Assembly: GCA_043228905.1 (NCBI GenBank)
Contig: JBHGNT010000005.1
Coordinates: 1,674,001 to 1,738,000 of the forward strand
Direction: 5' to 3'
Origin: Azolla caroliniana
Taxonomy: Eukaryota > Polypodiophyta
Length of the DNA stretch: 64,000 nucleotides
Position numbers and translations under genes: made by a program. Each line of letters starts with the position of its first letter. The first letter of the stretch is position 1. The notes below the pieces were generated by a model. It was given only the letters and a program-made list of their open reading frames with translations, was not told the origin of the DNA and did not search any database. This document shows positions 30,401 to 49,141 of the stretch, piece after piece.

Positions 30401-31774
30401 AAATGATGTCTAGTTCAGTAAAGAAGGCATATGAAAAGGCATCCATAATTGTATACGATGATAGCTAATGCTTACACCTTGAATTGGAAATTTGATGCAT
30501 CTTATAACCATTGGTTGATAAAAAGATATGACATTTTTATGCTAAGATAGTTGGTTAGATAAACTAAAAGAGAAACATGCCTAGATAGAGGTAGGGAATG
30601 ATAGTTTGGATAAGGATGACACGAGCAAAAAGAACCATTCATTATTTGTGTATTACAATACAAAGTTGTCATTAAGTTGGCAATGTAGGACAAAAATATA
30701 TTTCTCAAATGAAATGGATGGGAACACATCTCATTCACATTCACAAATCTGACTTTTAGCCATGTGAGACAATGGAGGAATATTGAACCTAATCATCAAG
30801 TTCCCTAACATTATACCATCTCTAGCAATTATGCATTGATTCATTAGAGTTAGAACGATGTCGTGTATGGACTGAACATGTGATTCGCATATATAAAAGT
30901 GTACATGTTCATTGTCTTAATGATTAAGAATGTATTCCAATGATTGTTGCACTTGACGATGGAATGTAGGAATATTATCTTGACTAAAAGATAAACAATG
31001 CAACGATTGTATATCACTTGTAATTGTAATTAAGAAATATTATATTATACCAATTGACTCAGCAAGAGACAATAAACTATGGAATTATACACAATCTAAC
31101 ACATTCAATGGATCTTTAAGATTAGAATTTGTGGCCAATACTTATGCTCCTTTAACACTATTATGGTCCAAAAACTTATCATTGTGAATCACATATTAAT
31201 TATATGGACACCAAAGAAATATGGATCAATAGAGTGAAACTATTATTTCATTTGGGTTCCCAACACAACATGCTTCTAATCGTGTGTGTGTGTGTGTGTG
31301 TGTAGTAGACCATATTGGATTGCATATTGATAGAGTATCGAACACAACATATTGTAGACCAAATTGGTTGACTATATTAACTAAATGGTAGAAGAAAACA
31401 AGACCAAATACTTGAAACTGACATTCTACTGATCACTCGATTGCATGAAAGTAAATTTTCAATTTTGTAACAAGGAAAATAAGTCCCTCTCATATGCAAG
31501 TTAAGACATCCTTCATTGCCCCTTCATTTTGTTATGTTTGACATATAGTTGATACATAAGTTTGTTAGATTGGTTTTACAACATTTAACTAACTAACTTC
31601 ATGTGTATTCGCACAAATCAAGACAATAGGAAAAAATTTAATACTAGTATATCCTTGAGCAATGTATACATGGGGAGCAATATTATGGGTGGTGGTACAA
31701 GATAAACCTATGGTATATGAACAAGAGGAGGTTGTCGATGTTGTTGTGATGAGACATGGTTTGATGGGAAAAAA
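27486..31774. other. Gene-free AT-rich interval
   Basis: No supported gene. Contains GT microsatellites at about 28185-28210 and 31283-31303, and long low-complexity AT stretches. Open frames of 60-80 codons here show no motif I recognise. Confidence 0.55.
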
Positions 31775-32224
31775 ATGATACCTTTGAATCCACAAATAGA
31801 GATGGATAAACCTCAAATATGGCAATTGGTAAGTAGTATTACAATTTGGTATATTTGGAAGGCCCGATGTTTGAAGGTATTTCAAAATGTGATTGAAAAA
31901 CCGGCCCAAACAATCATTGGGATTTGGATAGAGATTGTACATGATCTCAGAGGTTTGTTGGATTGTATAAAAGGTGATACACAACAAGCAGAGTTTAAGC
32001 GATTGGAGTTTCATGCCATCTGGGATATATATATATTTTGTAGATGGTTTTTTCATAAGGTAGAGTGGTTTTACTCTGCACGAAAGTATTTACTTAAGCC
32101 GATGGTTAGAAAATTAAAAAAGGGGATATGTGGTATATCTTGTATGTATAGCCTTACGATGTTTTCTAATACTAATGTAGTATATTTTTTTGAAAAAAAA
32201 AAACCAATAGAAAGAGAAATATAA
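31775..32224 (+). pseudogene. Possible LINE-like or RT-derived fragment
   Basis: A 149-codon open frame with IWQLVSSITIWYIWKARCLK then VFQ, followed by a basic stretch. The IWYIWKARC-x-KVF pattern resembles the region downstream of reverse transcriptase in plant LINEs, in the opposite orientation to the remnant at 27300. It has no domain complete enough to name and could be chance. Confidence 0.3.
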
Positions 32225-33039
32225 TGTGAACCAAGAATAATTTAGGCATAATGAAAATCACACTGTTCACACTAGCCATAATAAGTATATAATTGCAAAA
32301 AAAACCCAAAATGTGCTTCATCCATCCATCAATTTTTGGGTGCACAACTATATATATAAGAACTCCCTTTCAAGTTCCATTAGATAGTCCTATAATGAAG
32401 ATATTATTGTCAATGTTTTATGCATGTAAATAAATCTATACCATGTTTGTCATTCCACCCAGGAATCGGAAAAGGTTTGGCCTTATCCAAGCCAAACTGG
32501 TTAAGCCTAAACCAATTTGGGGTTCCCCAACCTGAACCAAACCGATCCCTAGACCAGTTTAGGCTAAACCGGTTTGGGAACCTCACCATTATTTTTCTTT
32601 CCCTCAACCTCTAACAACATCATCATCAACACCACAACCACCATCACCATCTCATATACAAATATATTTAGATGGCTATGGAGACACATTTGGAAAAACA
32701 ATACATAATCACATTTATGGGCATAGTCTTACTTCCCTTCACATATTGACATGATTTCGTATCAGTCATTGCTTGTAAATATCCTTAATGTGCATGCCAC
32801 ACATGTGAGATGGTCATTAAACTAAGCATGGATACCAAATGAAGTTTGTCGTACACTTTAGTGGTCACCAAACTACCCTACTTGTGCTTGAATACACCAA
32901 TTGGAAATGTTTGACTTACGCGGTGTATTGAAACAACCCAACACAATACTTTAATACGAAATAGATTTGACTATAAATTGTGGCAAAAACTTATGGATGG
33001 GTCTTGTGATTTATTGTTGAAGGGGTTGGGGGGGGGGGG

Positions 33040-33112
<73 letters not shown>

Positions 33113-34350
33113 GACCAATGGGTTGTTAGGTGAAGAGAAGAAGGTTAGTTACTTAATCCTTGGACCACAAAGCCATTGGGATAGGTGGGTTTCAATAAAA
33201 TAATGACATTCAATTTTGAAAGAAAAGAGAGGGAGGGAGGGACTACGACACATGAAGATGGATGCAAATGAGTGATCACTAAAGGTACAGATTATGACAC
33301 ACGAGGATGGACATTGGTGAGTGATCACGTGAAAGGTAAGGTTCCAATACACTTAAGCATGTGAAGATGCTAGTTGTCAAAACATTGAAAGCAAAGCTCA
33401 AATGTTGTAGAGTTACAACAGAACTTAATACCAACCACACAATAAAAGTCCTCCCTAATTGTGGTGGAATTGGATAGTAAGGAATGAACGTGTTCATGGA
33501 ATAATCATTAAGTACTAGGTTGACAAGGACACTTTGACATATGAACTATGATCCTAGATAGAAGGAAGAAAAAGAAGACTCCTTAATGTCTCTCAAAGAC
33601 AATGTAAAAGGTATACAAGATGGTTACAGCTTAGGGAGAATGAGGAGGAAAGAAAGATGTATTAATGTATTTGAAAGACCAAAAAGGCACGCAAGAAGTT
33701 TACAACTCATCAGTGAGAGAAATAGGAGGAATAATTAATATCACAAGATTATGTGAAGAAGAAGAAGAATAGGTGTGTTAACATTGTTGAAGAAGCAAAT
33801 GTGAGGACTAAACCCGGGAGAGCCGTAGCCATTGCCATACGATGTATGGCTTGTTTGAGAGACGAGAACAAACAAAACAAGATTGGTCATGTTGACAACC
33901 CATCCCAAAAGCCCCCCTCGACATGTGTGACGTATGTGTGGTGGAGATAGAGAGATAGAGAGAGAACATAACAGAAAACATACACTCTCTATCCATAATC
34001 TATAATCGAGACAACTTCGCTTCCATTTCGGTCGGAGCTGAATGAGCTGCTAATCAAGGGTTAACTAATGGATGGGATAGTGGCATCACCAAGCATCCGC
34101 CTTATGGATTGGATTACATACAACAAACATGGAATAATATCGGATCGCTTCGATCACATACATATATATGTGTATTGAATGTGAGATGAACAAACATAAT
34201 ATCTAGCCATTGAAACCGAAGCCATTGAAAATGAGCCAAGGAATGTGGATGACCACATAACACCCCCCCCCCCCCCCCTTCACAAAACTGAAAAGTGAAG
34301 AATACAAAATAAACTATATAACAAATAAATAATAAATGAAATTATATGTG
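32225..34350. other. Gene-free interval with simple repeats
   Basis: No supported gene. Includes a G run plus long GA repeat (33028-33110) and a C run (34263-34278). Confidence 0.55.
33028..33110. repeat. Poly-G followed by (GA)n microsatellite
   Basis: About 15 G followed by about 34 GA units, without interruption. Such GA tracts can bind GAGA-binding (BBR/BPC) factors in plants, but no gene lies close by. Confidence 0.95.
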
Positions 34351-34364
34351 CACATGTCATTATG

Positions 34365-34374
34365 TATATAATGA
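34365..34374 (+). promoter_or_regulatory. Possible TATA box of the ITPK gene
   Basis: GTATATAATG about 160 bp upstream of the ATG at 34533. A hexanucleotide repeat (CATAGC)n lies between them at about 34420-34447, probably in the 5' leader. Not confirmed by any transcript evidence. Confidence 0.3.
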
Positions 34375-34532
34375 TCTCGCCTCCCCTTCTTCCCTGCTCT
34401 GTTCTTGCTCAAACTCGCCATAGCCATAGCCATAGCCATAGCCATAGCTGATTCTCTGTATCTTCCTGAAGCCCCTCCCTTCCCTCCACCGACCACCCCT
34501 TTCCTGTCCCAACCCCCGTTGTTTTCCTCTGA

Positions 34533-37500
34533 ATGGACGGGGATTCTGTTGCAGTGTGTGCGAGCTTTCCGGACGTTGAATGGAAGGTCGGATTGGGGTT
34601 AGGTCTAGGAAGAAGAGGAAGGGGATTGTTCTGTAACCCAAGCGATCTTCGAGATTCTTCTTCTTCTTCTTCTTCTTCTTCCTCCTCCCAATATTGCCAT
34701 CCATGGCAAAGATCTTTAAGGAAAAGCAATGATTCTCTGCATTATAGTCACGTTGATAGTGGCGTTGGAAATGAACCAGAAGAAGAGGAGGAGGAGGAAG
34801 AAGAAGAAAAAGAGAAGCATATTTGCAGAAGAGATCTGTCGCTCTGTTCTTCTATTGGTAACAATGATAGCAATACTATGACCAGTTATATTCATAGTAA
34901 TGCCATGTTTTCTTCTTCTAAGAAGATTTTCATTGTTGGATATGCTCTCACTGCTAAGAAATCCCGAAGCTTTATCCAACCTTCCCTGGAAGCACGTGCC
35001 GGGTATGCACATACATATGTACACACATACACACATACATGCACACTCGTATGTATGTATGTATGCATGTATGTACTCCTTTTCTTTGCATGTTGTTTTT
35101 CTCTGTTTTATGGATTGATGAAGGTGTGGTTTAATTGTATTTTATGGTTTGGTGGACGCAAGCCCATGTTTTGATTGCTTCTAATGGATAACGTGTAGAA
35201 GGTTTTAGATGAGGGAGCTAACTTGATAGAAAGAGAGGCACACACAGAGTTTGAAATCCTCTTTTTGTAAGCTCTGAAGCTTTTAATGATGCAAACTCTT
35301 ATACCAGGAAGCTCACTCTGGGTATCTACTGTTCATCTTACATGTGAAGAAAGAATTGACAATCCAAAGTCTCATTGTGAAGTATGATGTTTTTGTGTTG
35401 CAGGAGCAAAGGTATAAAATTTGCGATGATAGATTGTAACAGGCCACTGAGTCAGCAAGGCCCGTTTGATGTCATCTTGCATAAGGTGACAGTCATTCAT
35501 TCACTTTAGCTTATCTAAAAAACTTTCGAATTATGGTTTTAACTTAAGCCTCATTATTCCTTTTTTCTACAGATTTCAGTTGAGTCATGGCACAAACAGC
35601 TACGTGTAAGAAAAGTGGCTATCTTTCATGTGTTCATATACTTATTGTCAAACCAAAACACCAAAACACCCCAGGGTTTCAAAATTTTGCTAGAATGCCC
35701 CTATTACTAGCTACGAGTATTCTCATAAGATTGTGGAGGCATAGGGCTGTTTTTGGTAAATACCTCAGGAGTTCGGGGTATTTTGGTGTTTTGTTTTCCT
35801 TTTGTGCCCTTGATTGGTGCCGAAACTATGTTTTCATTGTCTTAAATATTGCTTTTCTACAGGATTATAAACAAAGCTATCCTGATGTCATGATCCTCGA
35901 TCCCCCAGAATCAATAATAAAGGTCTACAACCGAAAATCGATGCTTCAAGAGGTTGCTGCCCTTAATTTCCATCATCCCCAAGGTTTGGAATGATCTTTA
36001 GTATGCATTTGTTTATGACATTTATAGTGAATGCTTATTATGAATTTAATCTACTTTTCTCATGGGTTGTGGCGAACGACACTTCAAATTTCAGGAAGGG
36101 TGATGGTTCCGAAACAGTTAGTTGTTGACGGTGACCCGACTTGCATATCTTTGAAAGTGGCTGCATCAGGCTTGCAGTTTCCCTTAGGTAAAAGTTCCTC
36201 TCAAAGGCAGTTAAAAGACTATGGAAGAAAGGGGTATTGGTATATTCTGGTAACTATGAAAACTTAAGGCTATTCTGGTAAATATCTTGGGGGGGGGGGG
36301 GGGGGATTATTCTGCGTTTATGAGAACCACATACAAATAACAAGTTTATGACTCTAGACTTTCAGTTATTCCCATTTCTGTATTTAAACCTTGTTCTTTT
36401 TATTTATTTTTGTAGTCATAAAACCAAAATGGATTGATGGTACGCCAAAGTCTCACGCACTTTCTCTCGCATTCAATGAAGTGCGTTTAGCAGAGCTCAC
36501 ACCTCCATTGGTGTTGCAAGAATTTGTGAATCATGGTAATTAAAATAACTAAACTCTACAAGTGATGATGTGTGTAGGGGTGATCTTCACAAAGTACCCC
36601 CCTGAGTATTTATTTATTTCCTCAAGAGTACACCTATGTCTCCATTATTTGTCCAGATACCGATAGTCGACCCAAATATGTACATGGAATTTGAGCAGCT
36701 ATATTGGTCAATTTGTCCCCTTTTTACTCTCTTTTGGGGGTTGACAAGGGTCATATCCAGGGAAATAATGGGATCATCTGGGAACTCTGGCCATTTCAGA
36801 TCCATTCCTGATTTGTATATGGAAGCAAAATACATCAATCGTTATCTGATTCCAAATTCCAATGTTTGCTTTCTTCATACTTCAGGTGGTGTTCTATTCA
36901 AAGTGTATGTGATTGGACATATGGTTAAAGTGGTTAGGAGGTTCTCCCTTCCCGACATTTCAGGGGATGAAGCCAAAACGAATGACATTGTCTCTTTTCC
37001 ACGAGTCTCATGTGCCGCGGCTTCAGCAGATGGTGTGGATCTTGATCCCAGCGTTGGTGGTGAGACTAAAACATATTTTCTTTTCTCTTTCAAAGGAAAT
37101 GCACAAACATATCCTCATCTTTCACTAGATTCCCAAGGATACCCCTCATTTTTCTTGAACCTCTCCAGAGAGGAAATTTCTTGTTAATGAGGTGCATACT
37201 TGGGATTACCCAAAATACTAGGGTTAACAGTATTTTGTGGATTTCATGAAAAATGAGAGTGCGCTTTCTGTAAACTTCCCTTTCTTTTTATCATATTCCC
37301 TTGGGTTATTTTGATCGAATTATTTTGTTTTAAAGCAGATCTTCCTCCTACAGAAATGTTAGTGTCGCTGGCAAGAGAGCTTCGAGCTAGACTGGTAAAC
37401 ATTTTCTGATGTGATCATTTGCAAGTTACTCTATAAACACCTTAGAAGCTACCTGATAACTCAATAATTGTGCTCAACATTTTTTGTGTTTTTATGTAGG

Positions 37501-37787
37501 GGCTTACTCTGTTCAATCTTGATATGATAAGAGCACGAGGAAGGAAAAACCATTATTATGTGATTGATATCAACTACTTTCCGGGTATGTGAAGTTGTAT
37601 TTGCAGATTTTTTAGTTGCTATATATGCATTACTTTCATATGTTGTGAACAAAAAATGACTAAGGAGCAACCCAGCAATAATATGTTATGTATATCTTTT
37701 GGTATAGGTTATGGCAAGATGCCCCAATATGAAGAGGTATTCACTGAATTTTTATCGAGCCTTGCCGAAAAGAAGTGTAAAAAGTGA
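34533..37787 (+). CDS. Inositol-tetrakisphosphate 1-kinase (ITPK) family, 10 exons
   Basis: Phosphorylates inositol phosphates (such as Ins(3,4,5,6)P4) with ATP on the way to phytic acid. The hand-built exons are 34533-35002, 35404-35485, 35573-35605, 35863-35983, 36095-36187, 36416-36535, 36886-37059, 37339-37394, 37500-37584 and 37708-37787, all GT-AG. They sum to 1314 bases, 437 residues plus stop. The family signature starts at VGYALTAKKSRSFIQPSL (about residue 134). ATP-grasp features follow: VIKPKW, LVLQEFVNHGG, FKVYVIG, LFNLDMIRARG and IDINYFPGYGKMP, with Asp/Asp/Asn metal ligands expected in the last two. The N-terminal 125 residues carry poly-Ser (about 34660-34690) and poly-Glu (34779-34812), unlike the short 320-residue ITPK1 type; length resembles the ITPK2/3 types. 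The start is the least certain point, because a later ATG would give a shorter protein. Confidence 0.92.
35655..35794. repeat. MITE-like inverted-repeat insertion in ITPK intron 3
   Basis: AAAACACCAAAACACCCC at the left is mirrored by GGGGTATTTTGGTGTTTT at the right (one mismatch), giving a hairpin of about 140 bp. The arm sequence TATTTTGGTGTTTTT reappears in the tandem repeats of ROP intron 4 (43240-43620), so it belongs to a dispersed family. Confidence 0.5.
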
Positions 37788-44104
<6,317 letters not shown>

Positions 44105-47100
44105 TGAAATGTGGGAAAATCAAAAAAATATTGGAGGAATCGATAGAGATTTTTTATCGTGGTCTTAAATTTTAAAGGGGATGGGTGGATGCTATTACAT
44201 TCAATTTTGGACTTTCCTGTGGGATTTGAGTCCTTACTCATAATTTTCTGAGTGTTCCTTGATTCACTAGGGAATTGTTTTCACTTCATTAGGACCCATT
44301 TCCAATTGGAAAGGCTACATGTTTTGGGGGCGGTTTCGAGAAAGTGAGTCAAAGATAGAAAATTGGACTATCTTTGCTTCACTTATCCACAGACATTAGA
44401 AGGGATTAGTGTTAGACACAAGAGGCAATTGATAAAAACTTAAAATTATTATCCAGTGTGATGATCTATAACATGCTCATTGTCTAGTATTGACCGCCAC
44501 TCAAATGTGTTTTGGTGTTTGAGATAAAAATACATGTATTAAGTTGGAGAAGGTTGTATTCATTTGTTCAATTCTTTTTTTTTTCCTTTTATGCCAGTAA
44601 AGAGTCATAGAAATTTGGGGATTCCAATGATATTATTTATTGTAGTGCTTTGCTTTAACAAAAAAGAAATGCTAGATGAGAAAACATGTACCCAGAAGTA
44701 ATCAGAATCCTGGGAACTTAATTATCTTATCTATAGAAGCCTTAAGAGGTTCCAATCCAGAATACACTCCCATGGAAAATGTGTTTACTTATATGTAACA
44801 AGAAGAATTTTGTTTTACCAGTCCTTTTTTTATGATTGAAGAACGCAACTAATAAATTACTAACTTGTAGGTTACTCTTTGCTAAATCAAGGAAAATGTC
44901 ATGTAAACCGTGAATAATAGAACGGTCTTGGGCCTTGATGCTTGAAAGGAAAAACCTTGGTTGATGAATATTTCAATGAGTTATAAGTCTTATTCATCAA
45001 GAGATATATATGTCTCATATGACCTTCATATCTTGAACACAATGTCTACTCATGCAGTTCAAAACTTAATTCTCTTTCCCATTTGATTCTACGTGTTCTC
45101 TGCTGTTGAGGTTTCCAATAAAGCATGTCTCTCAGTTGGCAATGATAGTTTCAGGTAACCTCATTCCAGATTGGCTATCATGTAGACCTTATGGCTAGGA
45201 CCCAAAGTTATAACTTATCAGTCAGCTACATTATGATCATGCAATTGTAACAATTCGTCTTTGAAAGTTCCAATCAGTCCATTGAAACACTTTCACATCA
45301 GCAAATTGGGGATGCACACGGACTACACTAATTGGGAATACTCAATTGAGACACAAGAAGTAACAATGTGGAACATAATGAATCGCATCCAATTTCATAT
45401 GAAACCGACAATGTGGTTGACCTTAGAAACCGGTAATAGAAAATTCTTTCCTGTTTTAGGCGGAAATCCTACCCAATTGATAACACCGAAACAAATCCCT
45501 TCACAAAGGCTACCGTTTCCTCCAGATCTTTATCTGAAGTTAGGTCAGCACCCTTGTTTTTAATGAACTAAGTTTAGTTTGCTGCACTTCAATAAGCTTG
45601 AGCAGACCAGATGAAGAGTCACGGGCTCCAAATCAGGTCACTTAAGCAATAACAAAAAGTCACTTATCAGACTACACATGCCCATTGCATTTTCTATCAT
45701 TCATTGTTATTTATAATCAAGTCATAGTGATCACATGTTTAGGTCACCGATGTTCTCTAGGGTCTCGAACTAGAATGCTGCCTTTAAAAAAATATGACAA
45801 TCAGGATCTAGATAGAGTTTTGGCCGAAGAACTATGGGGAGTCAGTAGTCAAAGTATACATGTTTGGCACACCCAGTATTCTTAATGGATTTGTATGTAG
45901 CATTTGAATTACATACGGATTTAGCATAGATTTGTTTATGCCACAGCAGCACACAAAGACCTTCAAGGAATGTGCCGAGAAAACTAAAATGCTTGACATA
46001 GTCTGCAGGACTGAAATAAAAAATATCTCACTGACCTTTTTTTCACCACTTGAATGACGTTAACACATTTTGCAGTTCAACAATCTCCTATAGACCGATC
46101 CACATGCATGTTCCAGTCCTATACAGTACACTCATTAGTGCACTGTTTTACTATTTGCATCATCATGATATCCCTGTCTACTAATTATATGTGACGTTTC
46201 GAACATACATTGTGATTTCTTTTTAGATCATAAGTGCCATATTTTGATGATACCCCATATAAGCCAGTGAAAATAACTCAGATGGTACGGTACCATTGGA
46301 AATAGAAGCTTTGCATGGTCCGTTCCTAGCCTGAAACAAATTTTAATCTTCCATATTCAATGCTTGTACCACGCATATAATCATTGGATTCCTGTGAAAA
46401 CAATGCTGCTTGGAAGAGGAAGGAATAGGTGATGTGTGACACCTAACTTTTGGTTTCACTGGTCCTGAAGAGCAGATTAATTCATGTCATTATCTTAACA
46501 CCAGTACATGTATGTGTCAACATAGCTCCACATGTGCGTATTCCCTACCATTTAATCAACCAAAAAAGGTATCATATATCGATTCCCCTTCTCTGAGGTA
46601 TCAAACTATATTTAGAGAGAGCTTTACTTGCACCATTTTATCCCTGAATGTAACCTAGAGATGTAGTAGTACATGCTTTGAATAGGAAAGAAAAGTAACC
46701 AATGACCAGCTTCTGGGCAAAGAGTGCAATAAATATTAATCCGGCTGCTTCATTTATTTCACATGCCACCGCATTGTGTGTGTACTACACTCATTGATTG
46801 TATAGATTTAAACTTTTTGCGTGTTGTCTTTGCGTCATGATGAGCCTCGAGTCATAATCATAAGCATGAAGGAAAACCAAGGGCGACATGAGATTTGAAA
46901 GAAACATAAACACATACATATATCATAGTATTATCTCAAAATAGTGGCTGGCATTGGAAATAGCAGGAAGGTCCTGATCTTTTTAGATAGCATGGATACA
47001 AATTTGTCCACATCAATCTATAATCCACAAAACCCGTGAACCACCTTCACTCATATACATATATTATGCATGTAAGATCTACCAAGGTGAACAATAATAG

Positions 47101-47291
47101 CCTAGTTCTATTTCATGATGATATTGTGATAAAATTAGTGCTTATGTTGTCTGCCCTTTCATATCCATCTAAAAAGATCAGGATGATATTGTATGGAAAC
47201 TGGGACGTTTCCATAGAAGGAAACAATTTGAACTCCTACTCTAGTTTTGCTTGATTCCAATTATGTTATGTCTCTCTTGTGAGCCAAGTTT
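44105..47291. other. Interval between ROP and GDSL genes
   Basis: ROP 3' flank, then AT-rich sequence without a supported gene. The open frames at 45261-45563 and 45685-45885 have no motif I recognise. Confidence 0.5.
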
Positions 47292-49018
47292 TTAGCCTTG
47301 CGATTTCTGTAAGAGCTGCCTGAGGTTCATGGGGACAATCTCACCGCTGCCACCATGGAACACAGCCGAGGCAATGAGCCGGTTTGTAGCTTCAGTTGGG
47401 TGGAAAGCATCCCAGAACACATGGCGGTCCCTATCTGGACAAAGGGTGGAAATTCCTGGAAGACACGTGATCAATCCCCGGTACTTACCCACTCCGCAGC
47501 AACCCGATTTGGTCTCTGTGAAACCTGAAACAAGATTCATACAAATACATAACCAGAACCCGACATTAGCTACATCAATTCTAAGGTTAGGATCGCACAT
47601 TCGAGGAAACTGTATTCAGATCATGTCAGGGCTAAATGTAGGTATATATATATATATATGACAGTTTCATCATAAGGAATAGTTACCGTAATTCGATGGG
47701 TGTTGCAGGATGTCCTCGAACTTCTCATACACTTTGCCATAGAGGAATGTCGCCCCTTTAAGCCGAGGATCGGCATTGAGCTCACCCACCAGTTGGACGA
47801 CCTCTGCATTGAATCCCTGGATGAGCTCATTGATGTAACCCACGCAGCCTCCGTCCTTACTCTTCGTGGCCAGTTGGTTCGGAATGCAACCCAATGGACC
47901 CACACCAGATATCAAGAATCTCCTTGCTCCCAATCCATACAATGCCTATCAATGCATAACAATGGGGACACAAACAACACATATAGGTATGTTTCCAAGC
48001 AGATAACAAACAAATCTAAGAACCCAACAATAGGGGAATGAGACATTCCGATCTGATTACCATAAGTTGCTTGGCGAATTTCTGGGCTACAAAGAGCTTG
48101 TAGGCATCTGGGGTATACTGTTGGCTGTATCCGGTGGAATTGATGAGGTAGTTGTTCAGATAGTCGTTGCTCCCAAATACAATCGCAAACAGGGATTTGG
48201 ATACATAATCAGTGAGCGGTGCACCCTGACCGACAAGCCCAGACAGCTCTTGCATTGTATCTTTGAAGTTCTCGATCTGGGTGTCGAATGAAAGCCGCGA
48301 AATCTGCAGGAAAAGAACGCACCATAGTCATGTGTTGTGAAGTCCTAGGCTTCAAATGAGGACTCGAGATTGAGATTGAGATTGAGAGAGAGAGAGAGAG
48401 AGAAACAGGAGGTGAGGAACATACGTAGTTCTTTCCAGATGAATCTAAGATACCACCGGCGCCAGAGGCGTAGTTGACACCTCGCAGGATTGCATTGCCA
48501 TGCGACTGAGGATTGAGATATGCAGGTACAAATGGAAGCCCAAGCATTTCACCTTTCAAAATCCAAGAAGAAGAAGAAGAAGAAGAAGAAGAAGAAGAAA
48601 CCATACCACAGATTCAGTTCTCGTTCACTAACAGAAAAACGGGATTGTTAAGACTGAGAAAACAGTCGCCACAAACCACATTGTCAACGGCATAGCTATG
48701 GATTCTTTGTTTCTGTCTACTGTTTTAGTACGCCATGAATGATGAATCATACTTAGCTGAAGCCTGAGACTTACCCACGAGATCGAGGACTGTCCGTCCA
48801 TTGCAGAACCTTCCTGTTGGGCCCAGCGGGAAATCAATGCCGTAAGGGGCGAAGTTGGAGCGGGCGAGCGAAGGTATGAAGTTGTTGTTGCCGTCGTCGA
48901 CGAGCGAGTCACCGAACACAAACATAGCAGGAACCAGGGGCTCACTACTACTCTCCTTCTCATCGTTTCCTCCTCCTCCTCCTCCTTCCTCTGTCTGGGA
49001 TGGAGCAGACAGAGCCAG

Positions 49019-49057
<39 letters not shown>

Positions 49058-49141
49058 GAAGCAGCAGCTCCACAGCAGGAGGAGCAATGGAAGGAGCCTG
49101 AGGATGGTGCTGGGAAGCACGTGCATGGACGGCGTCTCCAT
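47292..49141 (-). CDS. GDSL esterase/lipase, 5 exons
   Basis: A secreted SGNH-fold hydrolase acting on ester bonds of lipids or cell-wall/cutin-type substrates; the true substrate cannot be read from sequence. Exons on the minus strand are 49141-48775, 48552-48425, 48303-48061, 47945-47687 and 47524-47292. They sum to 1230 bases, 409 residues. The N-terminus has a hydrophobic signal peptide ([14 protein letters not shown]) then a poly-Ser run. Block I is [12 protein letters not shown] (catalytic Ser), block II is [11 protein letters not shown] (oxyanion Gly), block III is [10 protein letters not shown] (oxyanion Asn), and block V is [10 protein letters not shown] (catalytic Asp and His). All catalytic residues are present. 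The poly-Ser comes from a (GAT)n microsatellite at 49021-49053, so its length may vary between individuals. A (TTC)n tract at 48567-48600 forms the pyrimidine tract of the first acceptor. Confidence 0.94.
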
